Positions 1 through 9,794 are shown, numbered from the stretch's first letter. The stretch: DNA of 39,426 bases from Burkholderia sp. H160 (GCA_000173575.1 ABYL01000062.1:1-39426), one strand, 5' to 3'. The notes: a model not told the origin generated them from the letters alone. Numbers and translations: made by a program.

Positions 1-161
1 CCCACGGCCGTATAGGCATCATCGGGGAAGCTCGCGCCGGCACCGGCGCCGCTCTGGAGCGTGACGCGGTGGCCTTGGGCCACGTACTTTTTGACCGTCT
101 CGGGCGTCGCGGCAACGCGGGTTTCATGCGCGCGCGTCTCGGCTGGCACTCCGATGTGCAT
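1..161 (-). CDS. pntA: NAD(P) transhydrogenase subunit alpha, 5' part only
   Basis: The 53 visible codons begin MHIGVPAETRAHETRVA and continue through VKKYVAQGHRV to GAGASFPDDAY. This is the typical N-terminus of the alpha subunit of the proton-translocating Re/Si-specific NAD(P) transhydrogenase (AlaDH/PNT N-terminal domain), which binds NAD(H) on the cytoplasmic side and helps make NADPH. The gene runs off the left edge, so it cannot be told whether alpha is one polypeptide or split into two parts as in many relatives. The ATG at 161 is preceded by a strong Shine-Dalgarno sequence (GGAGG on the minus strand, about 169-175) at good spacing, which fixes the start. Confidence 0.85.
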   Translation of the reverse strand, partial: MHIGVPAETRAHETRVAATPETVKKYVAQGHRVTLQSGAGAGASFPDDAYTAV

Positions 162-425
162 CGTTGATCCTCCTCGACTTCCTGTTTGACGACAGATCTG
201 CCGACGAGGCACGCCGGCATGCAAACGCAAATGCAACGGCTAACGCAGGCCACACTTTAACCGAAACCGCCGCCTCGCCAATATCGGGGTCGATGCGAAT
301 GCGCGGCAGACCTCCAAATGCTTGCCGGGCGGTCGCGAACCCGCCCAGAACGGGCCGTCAGCCGCCATCGGCCGTGGCTCGAGCCGGCGCCGGCCCGCCG
401 CCCGGCAGCCGGCGCGCATAACCGG

Positions 426-431
426 TAAAAT
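426..431 (+). promoter_or_regulatory. -10-like TAAAAT just before the nudJ-like gene
   Basis: TAAAAT lies eight bases before the ATG at 440, and no Shine-Dalgarno sequence is visible between them. If it is a real -10 element, transcription would start at or within a few bases of the start codon, giving a leaderless or nearly leaderless message. No good -35 element was recognised in the GC-rich sequence upstream. Confidence 0.3.
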
Positions 432-439
432 GCGCACCC

Positions 440-919
440 ATGAAACCGGAAACCTGGCTGCCGCACGTCACCGTCGCGGCGATCGTCGAGCGTGACGGGC
501 GTTTCCTGCTGGTCGAGGAACACACCGCCAGCGGGCTGCGCCTGAACCAGCCCGCCGGCCACCTGGAGGAGGGCGAAACGCTGCTGGAAGCGGTGGTCCG
601 CGAAACACTCGAGGAAACCTCCCATCCGTTCGCGCCTGAGGCGCTCGTCGGCATGTACATGACCCACTTCGAGCTGCCGGCCCGCGAGGGCACCACGTAC
701 TTGCGCTTCACCTATTGCGGCGCGGGCGGCGAACCGGACCCGGCGCGCGCGCTCGATCCCGACATCGCCCGCACGCTGTGGATGAGCGCCGAGGAACTGC
801 GCGCGTGCCCCGAGCGGCATCGCACGCCGCTCGTAATGCAGTGTATCGACGATTACCTGGCCGGCCGGCGTTTCCCGCTCGACTTCGTGCATACGCATTC
901 AGTCGGGCCCAGGCGATAG
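440..919 (+). CDS. nudJ: NudJ-like Nudix hydrolase
   Basis: This 159-residue Nudix hydrolase is the likely counterpart of E. coli NudJ (phosphatase acting on HMP-pyrophosphate, thiamine pyrophosphate and nucleotides). The Nudix box spans residues 40-62: GHLEEGE, then REtlEE at 54-59 carrying the metal-binding glutamates. The Gly usually found after the EE-x of the box is Ser61, as part of EETSH. The gene sits directly upstream of mnmA, as nudJ does in E. coli, which supports the name; substrate is inferred from this synteny only. No clear Shine-Dalgarno sequence precedes the ATG. Confidence 0.85.
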   Translation: MKPETWLPHVTVAAIVERDGRFLLVEEHTASGLRLNQPAGHLEEGETLLEAVVRETLEETSHPFAPEALVGMYMTHFELPAREGTTYLRFTYCGAGGEPDPARALDPDIARTLWMSAEELRACPERHRTPLVMQCIDDYLAGRRFPLDFVHTHSVGPRR

Positions 920-1006
920 ACCAATCTCGCCAGAACCATCACGGTAAGGCCGTCACGAGCGGCCCCCCAAGATCCATGCAGTCATGCAGCACCCAGTGAG
1001 TACCTT

Positions 1007-2257
1007 ATGAGCAAGCGCAAAGTCGTAGTAGGCATGTCGGGCGGCGTCGATTCGTCGGTCACCGCGTGGCTGCTGAAGGAACAGGGCTACGACGTGGTCG
1101 GCCTGTTCATGAAGAACTGGGAAGACGACGACGACAGCGAATACTGCTCGACGCGGCAGGACTGGATCGACGTGGTGTCGGTCGCGGACCTGATCGGCAT
1201 CGACGTCGAGGCGGTCAACTTCGCGGCCGAGTACAAGGACCGCGTGTTCGCCGAGTTCCTGCGCGAATATTCGGCGGGCCGCACACCGAACCCGGACGTG
1301 CTGTGCAACGCCGAAATCAAGTTCAAGGCCTTTCTCGATCACGCGATGTCGCTCGGCGCGGAAACCATCGCGACCGGCCACTATGCGCGCGTGCGCGAGA
1401 ACGACGGCCGCTTCGAGCTGCTCAAGGCGCTCGATCATACGAAAGACCAGTCGTACTTCCTGCATCGGCTGAACCAGGCGCAGTTGTCGAAGACGCTGTT
1501 CCCGCTCGGCGAGATTCCCAAGACGAAGGTCCGCGAGATTGCCGCGCAAATCGGCTTGCCGAACGCGAAGAAGAAGGATTCGACCGGCATCTGCTTCATC
1601 GGCGAGCGGCCGTTCCGCGACTTCCTGAACCGCTATCTGCCGACCAAACCTGGCCCGATGAAGACCACCGACGGCAAGACCGTCGGCGAGCACATCGGCC
1701 TCGCGTTCTACACGTTCGGCCAGCGCAAGGGCATCGGCCTCGGCGGCAGCAAGGACGGCAGCGGCGAACCGTGGTTCGCCGCGGGCAAGGATATTCCGAC
1801 CAATACGCTGTACGTCGCGCAGGGGCACGACCATCCGTGGCTGCTGTGCCATACGCTGTCGGCGGGCAATACGAGCTGGGTCGCGGGCGAGCCGCCGGCC
1901 GAGGGCTTCGCGTGCGGCGCGAAGACGCGCTACCGGCAGGCCGACGCGGCGTGCACGTTCAACGCGGCGTCCGGGAACGCAAGCGAAGGCCTGTTCGATC
2001 TGACCTTCGACGCCGCGCAATGGGCGGTCACGCCGGGCCAATCGGCGGTGCTGTACGACGGCGACGTGTGCCTCGGCGGCGGCATCATCGAACGCGCGAT
2101 GACCGGGCAACCGGCCGAGCTGCCGCAGGATCAGGCGCCGAAACAGACGCGATCGCAGCGGCGCAAGCAGGCGCACAAGCCCCGGCAGCCGCAAGGCCAA
2201 TCGCAGGACGCGCCGCAAACCTCGCGGCAAAAAGCAGCGCTGCTCGGCGCGCGGTGA
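1007..2257 (+). CDS. mnmA: tRNA-specific 2-thiouridylase MnmA
   Basis: MnmA thiolates U34 of tRNA(Lys), tRNA(Glu) and tRNA(Gln) in the cytoplasm, taking sulfur from the IscS/Tus relay. The ATP-pyrophosphatase P-loop SGGVDS is at residues 11-16. The catalytic cysteines are Cys100 ([12 protein letters not shown]) and Cys196 ([11 protein letters not shown]), close to E. coli Cys102 and Cys199. The protein has 416 residues, about 40-50 longer than usual. The excess is a C-terminal tail from about residue 375 that is rich in Gln, Lys, Arg, Ala and Pro and looks disordered. The start at ATG 1007 matches family N-termini. The nudJ-like gene lies 87 bases upstream on the same strand. Confidence 0.96.
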   Translation: MSKRKVVVGMSGGVDSSVTAWLLKEQGYDVVGLFMKNWEDDDDSEYCSTRQDWIDVVSVADLIGIDVEAVNFAAEYKDRVFAEFLREYSAGRTPNPDVLCNAEIKFKAFLDHAMSLGAETIATGHYARVRENDGRFELLKALDHTKDQSYFLHRLNQAQLSKTLFPLGEIPKTKVREIAAQIGLPNAKKKDSTGICFIGERPFRDFLNRYLPTKPGPMKTTDGKTVGEHIGLAFYTFGQRKGIGLGGSKDGSGEPWFAAGKDIPTNTLYVAQGHDHPWLLCHTLSAGNTSWVAGEPPAEGFACGAKTRYRQADAACTFNAASGNASEGLFDLTFDAAQWAVTPGQSAVLYDGDVCLGGGIIERAMTGQPAELPQDQAPKQTRSQRRKQAHKPRQPQGQSQDAPQTSRQKAALLGAR

Positions 2258-2519
2258 GCGATGCATCACGGCGAGCGCGACGGGGCGTACAACTCCTACA
2301 CGCGCGCGCCGTTCACTTGCTTCCCCCGCTTAGCGCAGTCACACACGCTTCACCTCGGCGTGCGACGCTTGACTTTCATTCGCATGCCTTATCTTCTGGC
2401 TTCCCCGGTCCGCGCCACGCCGCGCCCCGCAGCCGCCAGTTTTCCTTCGCGACGGATTACGCCCGCGCCTTTCGCGCAGATGATCCCGCCGCAATGATCT
2501 TCACTGCACTGGAGTCCCC

Positions 2520-4130
2520 ATGTTCTCTCGACGCTATCTGGCCATGTGGTGCGCAATCGCGCTGTTCGCGATCTGCACCACGCTCGCGGCGAACCATCAC
2601 CTGCCGTGGTTCTGGATCATCGTGCCGGTCGCGCTCGTCGCGCTCGGCGTGTTCGACCTGACGCAACAGCGTCACGCGATCCTGCGCAACTACCCGCTGT
2701 GGGGCCACCTGCGCTTCATTTTCGAATTCATCCGCCCGGAGATCCGTCAGTATTTCGTCGAGGACGATACCGACGAAAAGCCGTTCTCGCGCGCGCAACG
2801 CAGCATCGTCTATCAGCGCGCGAAGAACGACGTGGATAGCCGCCCGTACGGCACCGAGCTCGACGTGAAGGCGGTCGCGCACGAGTGGATCAGCCACTCG
2901 CTCGCGCCGACCACGCTCGACGGTCACGACTTTCGCATCGTCGTCGGATCCGATCGCGCGCAGCCGTATTCGATGTCGATCTTCAACGTGTCCGCGATGA
3001 GCTTCGGCTCGCTGTCGGCCAACGCGATCATGGCGCTGAACCTCGGCGCGAAGAAAGGCAACTTCGCGCACGACACCGGCGAAGGCTCGATGTCGAAGTA
3101 TCACCGCGAACATGGTGGCGACATCATCTGGGAAATCGCGTCCGGTTATTTCGGCTGCCGTAACGACGACGGCACCTTCAACGCCGAAAAATTCGCGAAG
3201 CAGGCCGCCGAGCCGCAAGTGAAGATGATCGAAGTGAAGCTGTCGCAAGGCGCGAAGCCGGGTCACGGCGGCGTGCTTCCGGCCGCGAAGATCACGCCCG
3301 AAATCGCCGAAACGCGCGGCGTGCCGATGGGCCGTGATTGCATCTCGCCCGCGACGCACTCCGAGTTCTCGACACCGCGCGAGCTGCTGGAATTCGTCGA
3401 ACGGCTGCGCACGCTCTCGGGCGGCAAGCCGACCGGTTTCAAGCTGTGCATCGGGCATCCGTGGGAATTCTTCGGTATCGCCAAGGCGATGCTGGAAACC
3501 GGGATTCTGCCGGACTTCATCGTCGTCGACGGCGCGGAAGGCGGCACGGGCGCGGCGCCGCTCGAGTTCACCGATCACATCGGCGTGCCGTTGCAGGAAG
3601 GGCTGCTGCTCGTGCACAACACGCTGGTCGGCATCGGTCTGCGGCAGCGCATCCGCATTGGCGCGAGCGGCAAGATGATCACCGCGTTCGATATCGCGAA
3701 GACGCTCGCGATCGGCGCGGACTGGGTCAATGCGGCGCGCGGCTTCATGTTCGCGGTCGGCTGCATCCAGGCGCAGACTTGCCACACCGGCCGCTGTCCG
3801 ACCGGCGTCGCGACCCAGGACCCGGTGCGTCAGCGCGCGCTCGTCGTGCCGGACAAGGCCGATCGCGTGTTCAACTTCCACCACAACACGCTGCACGCGT
3901 TGCAGGAGATCATCCAGGCCGCCGGGCTCGGGCATCCGGCGGAGTTGCGCGCGCATCACATCGTGCGGCGCGTGTCGTCGCATGAGGTGCGGCTGATGTC
4001 GGATCTGCTCAAGTATCTCGAACCGAACGATCTGCTCAACGGCAACTATCGCTACACGCTGTACGAGAAGTACTGGCCGATCGCGCAAAGCGATTCGTTT
4101 TCACCGAAGGCGGAGCAGGCGGCGAGCTGA
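2520..4130 (+). CDS. FMN-binding glutamate synthase family protein, membrane-anchored
   Basis: This 536-residue protein begins with two hydrophobic segments (about residues 6-24 and 30-46). The rest matches the FMN/central domain of glutamate synthase, including GAEGGTGAAP around residue 340 and a cysteine set C415-x5-C421-x4-C426 (CHTGRCPTG) that fits the [3Fe-4S] site of that family. The glutaminase domain and the GltD-like NAD(P)H subunit are absent here. Stand-alone proteins of this family are common in proteobacteria, but their reaction is not established, so the physiological role is left open. A GGAG five bases before the ATG supports the start. Flanking genes give no pathway clue. Confidence 0.88.
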   Translation: MFSRRYLAMWCAIALFAICTTLAANHHLPWFWIIVPVALVALGVFDLTQQRHAILRNYPLWGHLRFIFEFIRPEIRQYFVEDDTDEKPFSRAQRSIVYQRAKNDVDSRPYGTELDVKAVAHEWISHSLAPTTLDGHDFRIVVGSDRAQPYSMSIFNVSAMSFGSLSANAIMALNLGAKKGNFAHDTGEGSMSKYHREHGGDIIWEIASGYFGCRNDDGTFNAEKFAKQAAEPQVKMIEVKLSQGAKPGHGGVLPAAKITPEIAETRGVPMGRDCISPATHSEFSTPRELLEFVERLRTLSGGKPTGFKLCIGHPWEFFGIAKAMLETGILPDFIVVDGAEGGTGAAPLEFTDHIGVPLQEGLLLVHNTLVGIGLRQRIRIGASGKMITAFDIAKTLAIGADWVNAARGFMFAVGCIQAQTCHTGRCPTGVATQDPVRQRALVVPDKADRVFNFHHNTLHALQEIIQAAGLGHPAELRAHHIVRRVSSHEVRLMSDLLKYLEPNDLLNGNYRYTLYEKYWPIAQSDSFSPKAEQAAS

Positions 4131-4164
4131 GAGGCCATGCCTAAACTGGCGTTGCGGCGGCCTT

Positions 4165-4186
4165 GACGGGCCCTTCACGGCCCGTC
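4165..4186 (+). terminator. Hairpin after the glutamate-synthase-family gene
   Basis: A perfect 8-bp stem (GACGGGCC at 4165-4172 with GGCCCGTC at 4179-4186) has a 6-base loop and lies 34 bases past the stop codon at 4130. There is no T-run after it, so it may be a weak terminator or a 3'-end stabilising hairpin rather than a classical intrinsic terminator. Confidence 0.4.
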
Positions 4187-4263
4187 TCATCGCAACGGTC
4201 GCCCAAAAACCGCCTCGCAGGCCGTTCGACCCCGCAAATCGGGCCGCCCCCTTTCCTTTCCGT

Positions 4264-4269
4264 TAAAAT
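4264..4269 (+). promoter_or_regulatory. -10-like TAAAAT upstream of glyQ
   Basis: TAAAAT lies about 80 bases before the glyQ ATG (4350), in the GC-poorer end of the 4131-4349 gap. No convincing -35 hexamer stands 16-18 bases upstream, so this is only a candidate promoter for the glyQS run. Confidence 0.3.
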
Positions 4270-4349
4270 CTCGGGTTTAGCACTTCGCTCCACGGCACCG
4301 TCGCGCGCTTAGGCACACGCGGCATGGCCCCATGCCCGAAAGGCACTTC

Positions 4350-5357
4350 ATGCTCACGTTTCAGCAAATCATCCTGACCTTGCAGTCCTACTGGGACAAG
4401 CAGGGCTGCGCGTTGCTCCAGCCGATCGACATGGAAGTCGGCGCGGGCACATCCCACGTCCATACGTTCCTGCGCGCGATCGGCCCCGAGCCGTGGCGCG
4501 CCGCCTACGTGCAACCGTCGCGCCGCCCGAAGGACGGCCGCTACGGCGAGAACCCGAACCGTCTGCAGCACTACTACCAGTACCAGGTGGTGCTCAAGCC
4601 CGCGCCGGAAAACATTCTCGACCTGTACCTCGGCTCGCTCGAAGCGCTCGGCTTCGACCTGAAGCAGAACGATGTGCGTTTCGTCGAGGACGACTGGGAA
4701 AACCCGACGCTCGGCGCCTGGGGTCTGGGCTGGGAAGTGTGGCTGAACGGCATGGAAGTGACGCAGTTCACGTACTTCCAGCAGGTCGGCGGTCTCGACT
4801 GCAAGCCGGTGCTCGGCGAAATCACCTACGGCCTTGAGCGCCTCGCGATGTACCTGCAGAAGGTCGAGAACGTCTACGACCTCGTCTGGACCGAGTGGGA
4901 AGAGCAAGGCCCGAACGGCCCCGAACTGCGCCGCCTGACCTACGGCGACGTGTATCACCAGAACGAGGTCGAGCAGTCCACCTACAACTTCGAGCACGCG
5001 AACGTCGATCTGCTGTTCACGTTCTTCAACAGTTACGAAGCCGAAGCGAAGCGCATGATCGACGCGCAGATCGCGCTGCCCGCCTATGAGCTCGTGCTGA
5101 AGGCCGGCCACACGTTCAACCTGCTCGACGCGCGCGGCGCGATCTCGGTCACGGAACGCGCGGCGTACATCGGCCGGATTCGCGCGCTGTCACGTCTGGT
5201 CGCGCAGGCCTACTACGACTCGCGCGAAAAGTTGGGCTTCCCGATGCTCGGCAATCCGGTGCACGGCGTGCCCGGCCTCACCACCGATGAGCAGGAAGCC
5301 GCGATGCCCGCGTGGGCGCCGCCGCTGAAAGTCGAACGCAAGATCGACCAGGACTGA
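4350..5357 (+). CDS. glyQ: Glycyl-tRNA synthetase alpha subunit
   Basis: GlyQ is the catalytic alpha subunit of the bacterial alpha2beta2 glycyl-tRNA synthetase and activates glycine with ATP. Recognisable family sequences are [14 protein letters not shown] at the N-terminus, [31 protein letters not shown] and [16 protein letters not shown] chose ATG 4350 (335 residues). AAGG stands six bases before it and the protein then begins MLTFQQ as in relatives. An in-frame ATG at 4332 would add six residues but has no ribosome-binding site. glyS follows after 15 bases, so the two subunits are presumably co-translated. Confidence 0.96.
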   Translation: MLTFQQIILTLQSYWDKQGCALLQPIDMEVGAGTSHVHTFLRAIGPEPWRAAYVQPSRRPKDGRYGENPNRLQHYYQYQVVLKPAPENILDLYLGSLEALGFDLKQNDVRFVEDDWENPTLGAWGLGWEVWLNGMEVTQFTYFQQVGGLDCKPVLGEITYGLERLAMYLQKVENVYDLVWTEWEEQGPNGPELRRLTYGDVYHQNEVEQSTYNFEHANVDLLFTFFNSYEAEAKRMIDAQIALPAYELVLKAGHTFNLLDARGAISVTERAAYIGRIRALSRLVAQAYYDSREKLGFPMLGNPVHGVPGLTTDEQEAAMPAWAPPLKVERKIDQD

Positions 5358-5372
5358 CGAGAACTTCAACCA

Positions 5373-7472
5373 ATGACTCAATCTCAACACGCTACCCTGC
5401 TCGTCGAGCTGCTGACCGAAGAACTGCCGCCGAAGGCGCTCGCGCGCCTCGGCGACGCCTTCGCCGAGGGCATTGCGCAGCGCCTCGCGGCGCGCGACCT
5501 GATCGAAGGCGAACCGTCGTTCGAACGCTATGCCACGCCGCGTCGCCTCGCGGTGACGATTCACAACGTGCGCGCGGTCGCGCCGGAAAAACACGTGCGC
5601 GAAAAAGTGCTGCCGGTTTCCGTCGCGCTCGATAAAGACGGCCAGCCCACCGCGCCGCTCGCGAAGAAGCTCGCCGCGCTCGGCTTCCCCGACTTCACCG
5701 TAAACGACCTCGAACGCGCACAGGACGGCAAGGCCGAAGCGTTCTTCCTGCGCTACGCGGCGCCGGGTGCAACGCTCGCCGACGGCCTGCAGGCCGCGCT
5801 CGACGAAACGCTCCCGAAGCTGCCGATTCCGACGCCGATGACGTATCAGCGCCCGGACGGTTCGAGCGTGCAGTTCGTGCGCCCAGCGCATCGTCTGACC
5901 GCGCTGCACGGTGAAGAGATCATCCCGGTGAGCGTGCTCGGCATCGACGCCGACGACACCACGCTCGGCCACCGCTTCCTGTCCGAAGGCTTCGTGCAGA
6001 TCCAGCACGCGCAGTCGTATGCCGAAACGCTCGAACACCGTGGCCGCGTGATCGCGAGCTTCGCCAAGCGCAAGGAAGCGATCCGCTCGCAACTGCTCGC
6101 GCACGCCGGTGAAGACAAGGTCGTGATGCCCGAGGCGCTGCTCGAAGAAGTGACGTCGCTGGTCGAATGGCCGGTCGTCTATGAGTGCCGCTTCGAGGAC
6201 GAATTCCTGCAGGTGCCGCAGGAATGCCTGATCCTGACGATGCAAACGAACCAGAAGTACTTCGCGCTGACCGATGCGAACGGCAAGCTGCGCTCGCGCT
6301 TCCTGATCGTGTCGAACATCGAGACGGCGACGCCGGTCGAGATCGTCGAAGGCAATGAGCGCGTGGTGCGTCCGCGTCTCGCCGACGCGAAGTTCTTCTT
6401 CACGCAGGACATGAAGAAGCCACTCGCGGAGCGCGTGCCGCTGCTGGCGAACGTCGTCTATCACAACAAGCTCGGCTCGGCGCTGCAACGCGTGGAGCGG
6501 CTCGAAGGGCTGGCCGGCGCGATCGCCGCACTGACCGGCGGCGACGTCGCACTGGCCACGCGCGCCGCGCGTCTCGCGAAGGCTGACCTGATCACCGACA
6601 TGGTCGGCGAATTCCCCGAGCTGCAAGGCACGATGGGCACGTACTACGCGCGCCACGACGGCGAGCAGGAAGAAGTCGCGCTCGCGTGCTCGGAGCACTA
6701 CCAGCCGCGCTTCTCGGGCGACGCCTTGCCCACCACCGCGACCGGCACCATCGTCGCGCTCGCGGACAAGCTCGAAACGCTGGTCGGCATCTGGGGCATC
6801 GGCCTGCAGCCCACCGGCGAGAAAGACCCGTTCGCGCTGCGCCGTCATGCGCTCGGCGTACTGCGCATTCTGGTCGAGAAGCAGTTGAACGTCGACTTCG
6901 TCGAGCTGTTGCGCGTCGCTTATGCGCAATTCGCCGGCGTGCCGAACGTCGCCGATTCGACCGACGCGATCTACGAGTTCAGCATGGACCGCCTGCGCGG
7001 CCTGCTGCGCGAACGCGGCTACGCGGCCGGTGAAATCGACGCGGTGCTCGCGCTGAACCCGACGCGGCTCGACGACATCGTCGCGCGCCTCGACGCGGTG
7101 CGCGAATTTGCGTCGCTCGCCGAAGCAGAGTCGCTCGCGGCGGCCAACAAGCGCATCTCGAACATCCTGAAGAAGTCGGAAGGCGTGACGAACGGCGGCG
7201 TGCAGCCTGCGTTGTTCACCGAAGCAGCGGAGAAGGCGTTGAACGCGCAGCTCGAACAGGTGACGCCGCGCGTGCAGTCGCAACTGGCCGTGCGCGACTA
7301 CACGGGCGCGCTCACGGCATTGGCCGCGCTGCGCGAGCCGGTCGACACGTTCTTCAACGACGTGATGGTCAACGCCGAAGACCCGGCGTTGCGTGCGAAC
7401 CGTCTGGCTCTGCTCGGCGCGCTGCATCAGCAGATGAACTGCGTCGCCGATATTTCCCGACTCGCCGCCTGA
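5373..7472 (+). CDS. glyS: Glycyl-tRNA synthetase beta subunit
   Basis: GlyS is the tRNA-binding beta subunit of the heterotetrameric glycyl-tRNA synthetase. It is 699 residues, normal for the family. Typical features are the N-terminal [15 protein letters not shown], the region [26 protein letters not shown], the HD-like stretch with [15 protein letters not shown], and [18 protein letters not shown]. It is the second gene of the glyQS pair, and gmhB begins ten bases after its stop, so the transcription unit probably continues. Confidence 0.96.
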   Translation: MTQSQHATLLVELLTEELPPKALARLGDAFAEGIAQRLAARDLIEGEPSFERYATPRRLAVTIHNVRAVAPEKHVREKVLPVSVALDKDGQPTAPLAKKLAALGFPDFTVNDLERAQDGKAEAFFLRYAAPGATLADGLQAALDETLPKLPIPTPMTYQRPDGSSVQFVRPAHRLTALHGEEIIPVSVLGIDADDTTLGHRFLSEGFVQIQHAQSYAETLEHRGRVIASFAKRKEAIRSQLLAHAGEDKVVMPEALLEEVTSLVEWPVVYECRFEDEFLQVPQECLILTMQTNQKYFALTDANGKLRSRFLIVSNIETATPVEIVEGNERVVRPRLADAKFFFTQDMKKPLAERVPLLANVVYHNKLGSALQRVERLEGLAGAIAALTGGDVALATRAARLAKADLITDMVGEFPELQGTMGTYYARHDGEQEEVALACSEHYQPRFSGDALPTTATGTIVALADKLETLVGIWGIGLQPTGEKDPFALRRHALGVLRILVEKQLNVDFVELLRVAYAQFAGVPNVADSTDAIYEFSMDRLRGLLRERGYAAGEIDAVLALNPTRLDDIVARLDAVREFASLAEAESLAAANKRISNILKKSEGVTNGGVQPALFTEAAEKALNAQLEQVTPRVQSQLAVRDYTGALTALAALREPVDTFFNDVMVNAEDPALRANRLALLGALHQQMNCVADISRLAA

Positions 7473-7482
7473 GCACCGCGCC

Positions 7483-8037
7483 ATGCCGATCAAGAAAGTG
7501 GTGATCCTCGACCGCGACGGCGTGATCAACGTCGACTCCGACGCGTTCATCAAGTCGCCGGACGAATGGGTCGCGCTGCCCGGCGCGCTGGAAGCGATCG
7601 CGCGCCTGAACCAGGCGGGCTATCGCGTCGCGATCGCGACGAACCAGTCGGGAATTGGCCGCGGTCTGTTCGACATGGACGCGCTGAACGCGATGCATCT
7701 GAAGATGCACCGGATGGCGGCGGCCGTCGGCGCGCGCATCGACGCGGTGTTCTTCTGCCCGCACACGGCGGAAGATCACTGCGAATGCCGCAAGCCGAAG
7801 CCCGGCATGCTGAAGATGATCGCCGAGCGATTCGAGATCGATCCGGCGCATACGCCGACGGTCGGCGATTCGCTGCGCGATCTGCAGGCGGGTGCGGCGC
7901 TCGGTCATCCGACCCACCTCGTGCTGACCGGCAAGGGCCGCAAGACGCTCGCGGCCGGCGGCCTGCCCGAAGGCACGATCGTGCACGACGACCTGCGCGC
8001 GTTCGCGCTCGACTTCCTCGCCCACGTCCACGAGTGA
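7483..8037 (+). CDS. gmhB: D-glycero-beta-D-manno-heptose-1,7-bisphosphate 7-phosphatase
   Basis: GmhB removes the 7-phosphate from heptose 1,7-bisphosphate on the way to ADP-heptose for the LPS inner core. The 184-residue HAD-family protein has the DxD catalytic motif (Asp10 and Asp12 in ILDRDGVIN), a Thr/Ser motif II in IATNQSGIGRG, the zinc ligands Cys92, His94, Cys100 and Cys102, and the closing motif PTVGDSLRDLQAG. It lies ten bases after glyS and 40 bases before an acyltransferase gene. It therefore belongs to a housekeeping operon that links translation with envelope synthesis. Confidence 0.94.
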   Translation: MPIKKVVILDRDGVINVDSDAFIKSPDEWVALPGALEAIARLNQAGYRVAIATNQSGIGRGLFDMDALNAMHLKMHRMAAAVGARIDAVFFCPHTAEDHCECRKPKPGMLKMIAERFEIDPAHTPTVGDSLRDLQAGAALGHPTHLVLTGKGRKTLAAGGLPEGTIVHDDLRAFALDFLAHVHE

Positions 8038-8077
8038 CCCGCGCACCGCGCGTTCCCAACCCTCACCGACCACGCCG

Positions 8078-8836
8078 ATGCGCCTTATCCGCTCCCTGCT
8101 GCTGCTGATTTATTTCGTTGTGGTCACCGTGCCGTACGCGACCGCGTGCTTCATCGCGTTTCCGTTCCTGCGCGCGGAAAACCGCTACTGGATGGCGGCC
8201 GGCTGGTGCCGTCTGTCGCTGTGGACGGTGCGCTACCTGAACGGCATCCGCTACCGGATCGAAGGCCTCGAGAACCTGCCCACTGGTCCGGCCGTGCTGC
8301 TCTCGAAGCATCAGTCGGCGTGGGAAACGATCGCGTTTCCGGCGATCATGCCGCGCCCGTTGTGCTACGTATTCAAGCGCGAACTGCTGTACGTGCCGTT
8401 CTTCGGCTGGGCGCTCGGCATGCTGAAGATGGTTCACATCAACCGCAAGGAAGGCAAGTACGCGTTCCAATCGGTCACGAACCAGGGCAAGCTGCGCATG
8501 GCCGAAGGCGCTTGGGTCATCATGTTTCCGGAAGGCACGCGCACGCCGACCGGCAAGCAGGGCAAGTACAAGACCGGCGGCGCGCGTTTCGCGATCGCGA
8601 CCGGTGCGCCCGTCGTGCCGATCGCACACAATGCGGGCCGCGTGTGGCCGCGTAACTCGTTTATGAAATATCCGGGTATAGTCACGGTGTCGATTGGCAA
8701 GCCGATCGACACGACTGGGCTCACGCCCGAAGAAGTGAACACGCGCGTCGAACAGTGGATCGAAGCCGAAATGCGCCGCATCGATCCGACTGCCTATAGC
8801 GCAGCGGCAGGTGGTTCCGCCGCCGCTCCCATCTGA
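8078..8836 (+). CDS. plsC: 1-acyl-sn-glycerol-3-phosphate acyltransferase family protein
   Basis: This 252-residue membrane-associated lysophospholipid acyltransferase probably converts lysophosphatidate to phosphatidate. A hydrophobic N-terminal segment (about residues 7-30) is followed by the acyltransferase block I HQSAWE (His78 to Glu83, an HX4E variant of the usual HX4D), VFKRELLYVPFFGW, and block III FPEGTRT (EGTR at 152-155). The C-terminus is Ala/Gly-rich. The exact acyl acceptor (lysophosphatidate or another lysolipid) cannot be told from sequence. It follows gmhB closely on the same strand. Confidence 0.88.
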   Translation: MRLIRSLLLLIYFVVVTVPYATACFIAFPFLRAENRYWMAAGWCRLSLWTVRYLNGIRYRIEGLENLPTGPAVLLSKHQSAWETIAFPAIMPRPLCYVFKRELLYVPFFGWALGMLKMVHINRKEGKYAFQSVTNQGKLRMAEGAWVIMFPEGTRTPTGKQGKYKTGGARFAIATGAPVVPIAHNAGRVWPRNSFMKYPGIVTVSIGKPIDTTGLTPEEVNTRVEQWIEAEMRRIDPTAYSAAAGGSAAAPI

Positions 8837-8884
8837 CGCGCCACGCCTTCGAAGCCCGAAGGCGTATTGCGCGAAGCGAAGCCG

Positions 8885-9778
8885 ATGCAGAAGTCTCCTA
8901 CGCCGCAGCCCGCCGCGGCGCTCGAAAACCGGCAGCTCGATCTCCCGCTCTTCGCCGAGCCGGGGTCGACGTCGTCGTCTCCTTCACCTTCCGCCCCTGC
9001 TCCATCGAACTCAGCGCCAGTCGTGTCGCCCGCCGTGCCGCTCGCGCCGGACGGCAGCAAACTGCGCAGTCTCACCATCGGTTCGCGCACGCTGCACTAC
9101 GCGCTCAAGCGTTCCTCGCGCCGCTCGATCGGTTTTGCGATCGACAGCACCGGCCTCACGATCACCGCACCACGCTGGGTCACACTCGCGGATATCGAAA
9201 CCGCGATCAGCGAAAAACAGCGCTGGATTTTCACGAAGCTGATCGAATGGCAAACGCGCGTCGAGCAGCGTGCGTTGCCGAAGATCGACTGGAAAGACGG
9301 CGCCGAAGTGCCCTACCTTGGTCAGCCGGTGCGCGTGACGCTCGGCGCGCCTCGCGGCATGCTCGCGTTCAGCGCCGAGCACGCGGCGCTGCAATTGCCG
9401 CTGCCGTTGCAAGCCGATCCGCAGCAGATCAAGGATCGAGTGCAGGGCTGGCTGCAGGGCGAAGCGAAGCGGGTGTTCGGCGAGCGTCTTGCGATTTACG
9501 CTCAAAAACTCGGGGTCAACTATCGCGCGTATGCGCTGTCCTCCGCGGCGACGCGTTGGGGCAGCTGTTCGAGTGACGGCAAGATCCGCCTGAACTGGCG
9601 GCTGATTCACTTTCCGCTATCGATCATCGATTACGTCGTCGCGCACGAGCTGTCGCATCTGCGCGAGATGAATCACAGCCCGCGCTTCTGGCAGACGGTC
9701 GAATCGATTTTTCCGGAATTCCGCGAGGCGCGGCAGACGCTGAAGTCGCATCCGCCGGAGTTGTTGCCGACGCTTTGA
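8885..9778 (+). CDS. YgjP-like metallopeptidase domain protein
   Basis: The protein is of the YgjP/DUF45 (WLM/SprT-like) zinc-metallopeptidase type. The zinc-binding motif HELSH (His254, Glu255, His258) and the third ligand His264 in NHSPRFW are intact, preceded by the family sequence RWGSCSSDGKIRLNWRL. The first 50 or so residues are Ser/Pro/Ala-rich and look disordered. The start is uncertain: I use ATG 8885 (297 residues), but an in-frame TTG at 8867 has a GAAGG four bases upstream and would add six residues. No substrate is known for this family. It is the last plus-strand gene of the glyQS run. Confidence 0.85.
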   Translation: MQKSPTPQPAAALENRQLDLPLFAEPGSTSSSPSPSAPAPSNSAPVVSPAVPLAPDGSKLRSLTIGSRTLHYALKRSSRRSIGFAIDSTGLTITAPRWVTLADIETAISEKQRWIFTKLIEWQTRVEQRALPKIDWKDGAEVPYLGQPVRVTLGAPRGMLAFSAEHAALQLPLPLQADPQQIKDRVQGWLQGEAKRVFGERLAIYAQKLGVNYRAYALSSAATRWGSCSSDGKIRLNWRLIHFPLSIIDYVVAHELSHLREMNHSPRFWQTVESIFPEFREARQTLKSHPPELLPTL

Positions 9779-9794
9779 GGCCGTCAGGGCAAGC

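Noticed and set aside
164-421. An 85-codon frame in the gap between the transhydrogenase and nudJ-like genes
   Set aside because: It overlaps the strong ribosome-binding site of the minus-strand transhydrogenase gene, and its Pro/Arg/Ala-rich translation looks like non-coding GC-rich DNA.
2261-2497. A 78-codon frame in the gap after mnmA
   Set aside because: It starts three bases after the mnmA stop but has no Shine-Dalgarno sequence, no recognisable motif and unusual composition. I would not call it a gene without conservation evidence.
5190-7553. A 787-codon open frame on the minus strand across glyS
   Set aside because: It is fully antisense to glyS, which is unmistakable by family sequence. 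The translation is Arg/Ala/Val/His-rich without recognisable motifs, as expected for the antisense frame of GC-biased codons.
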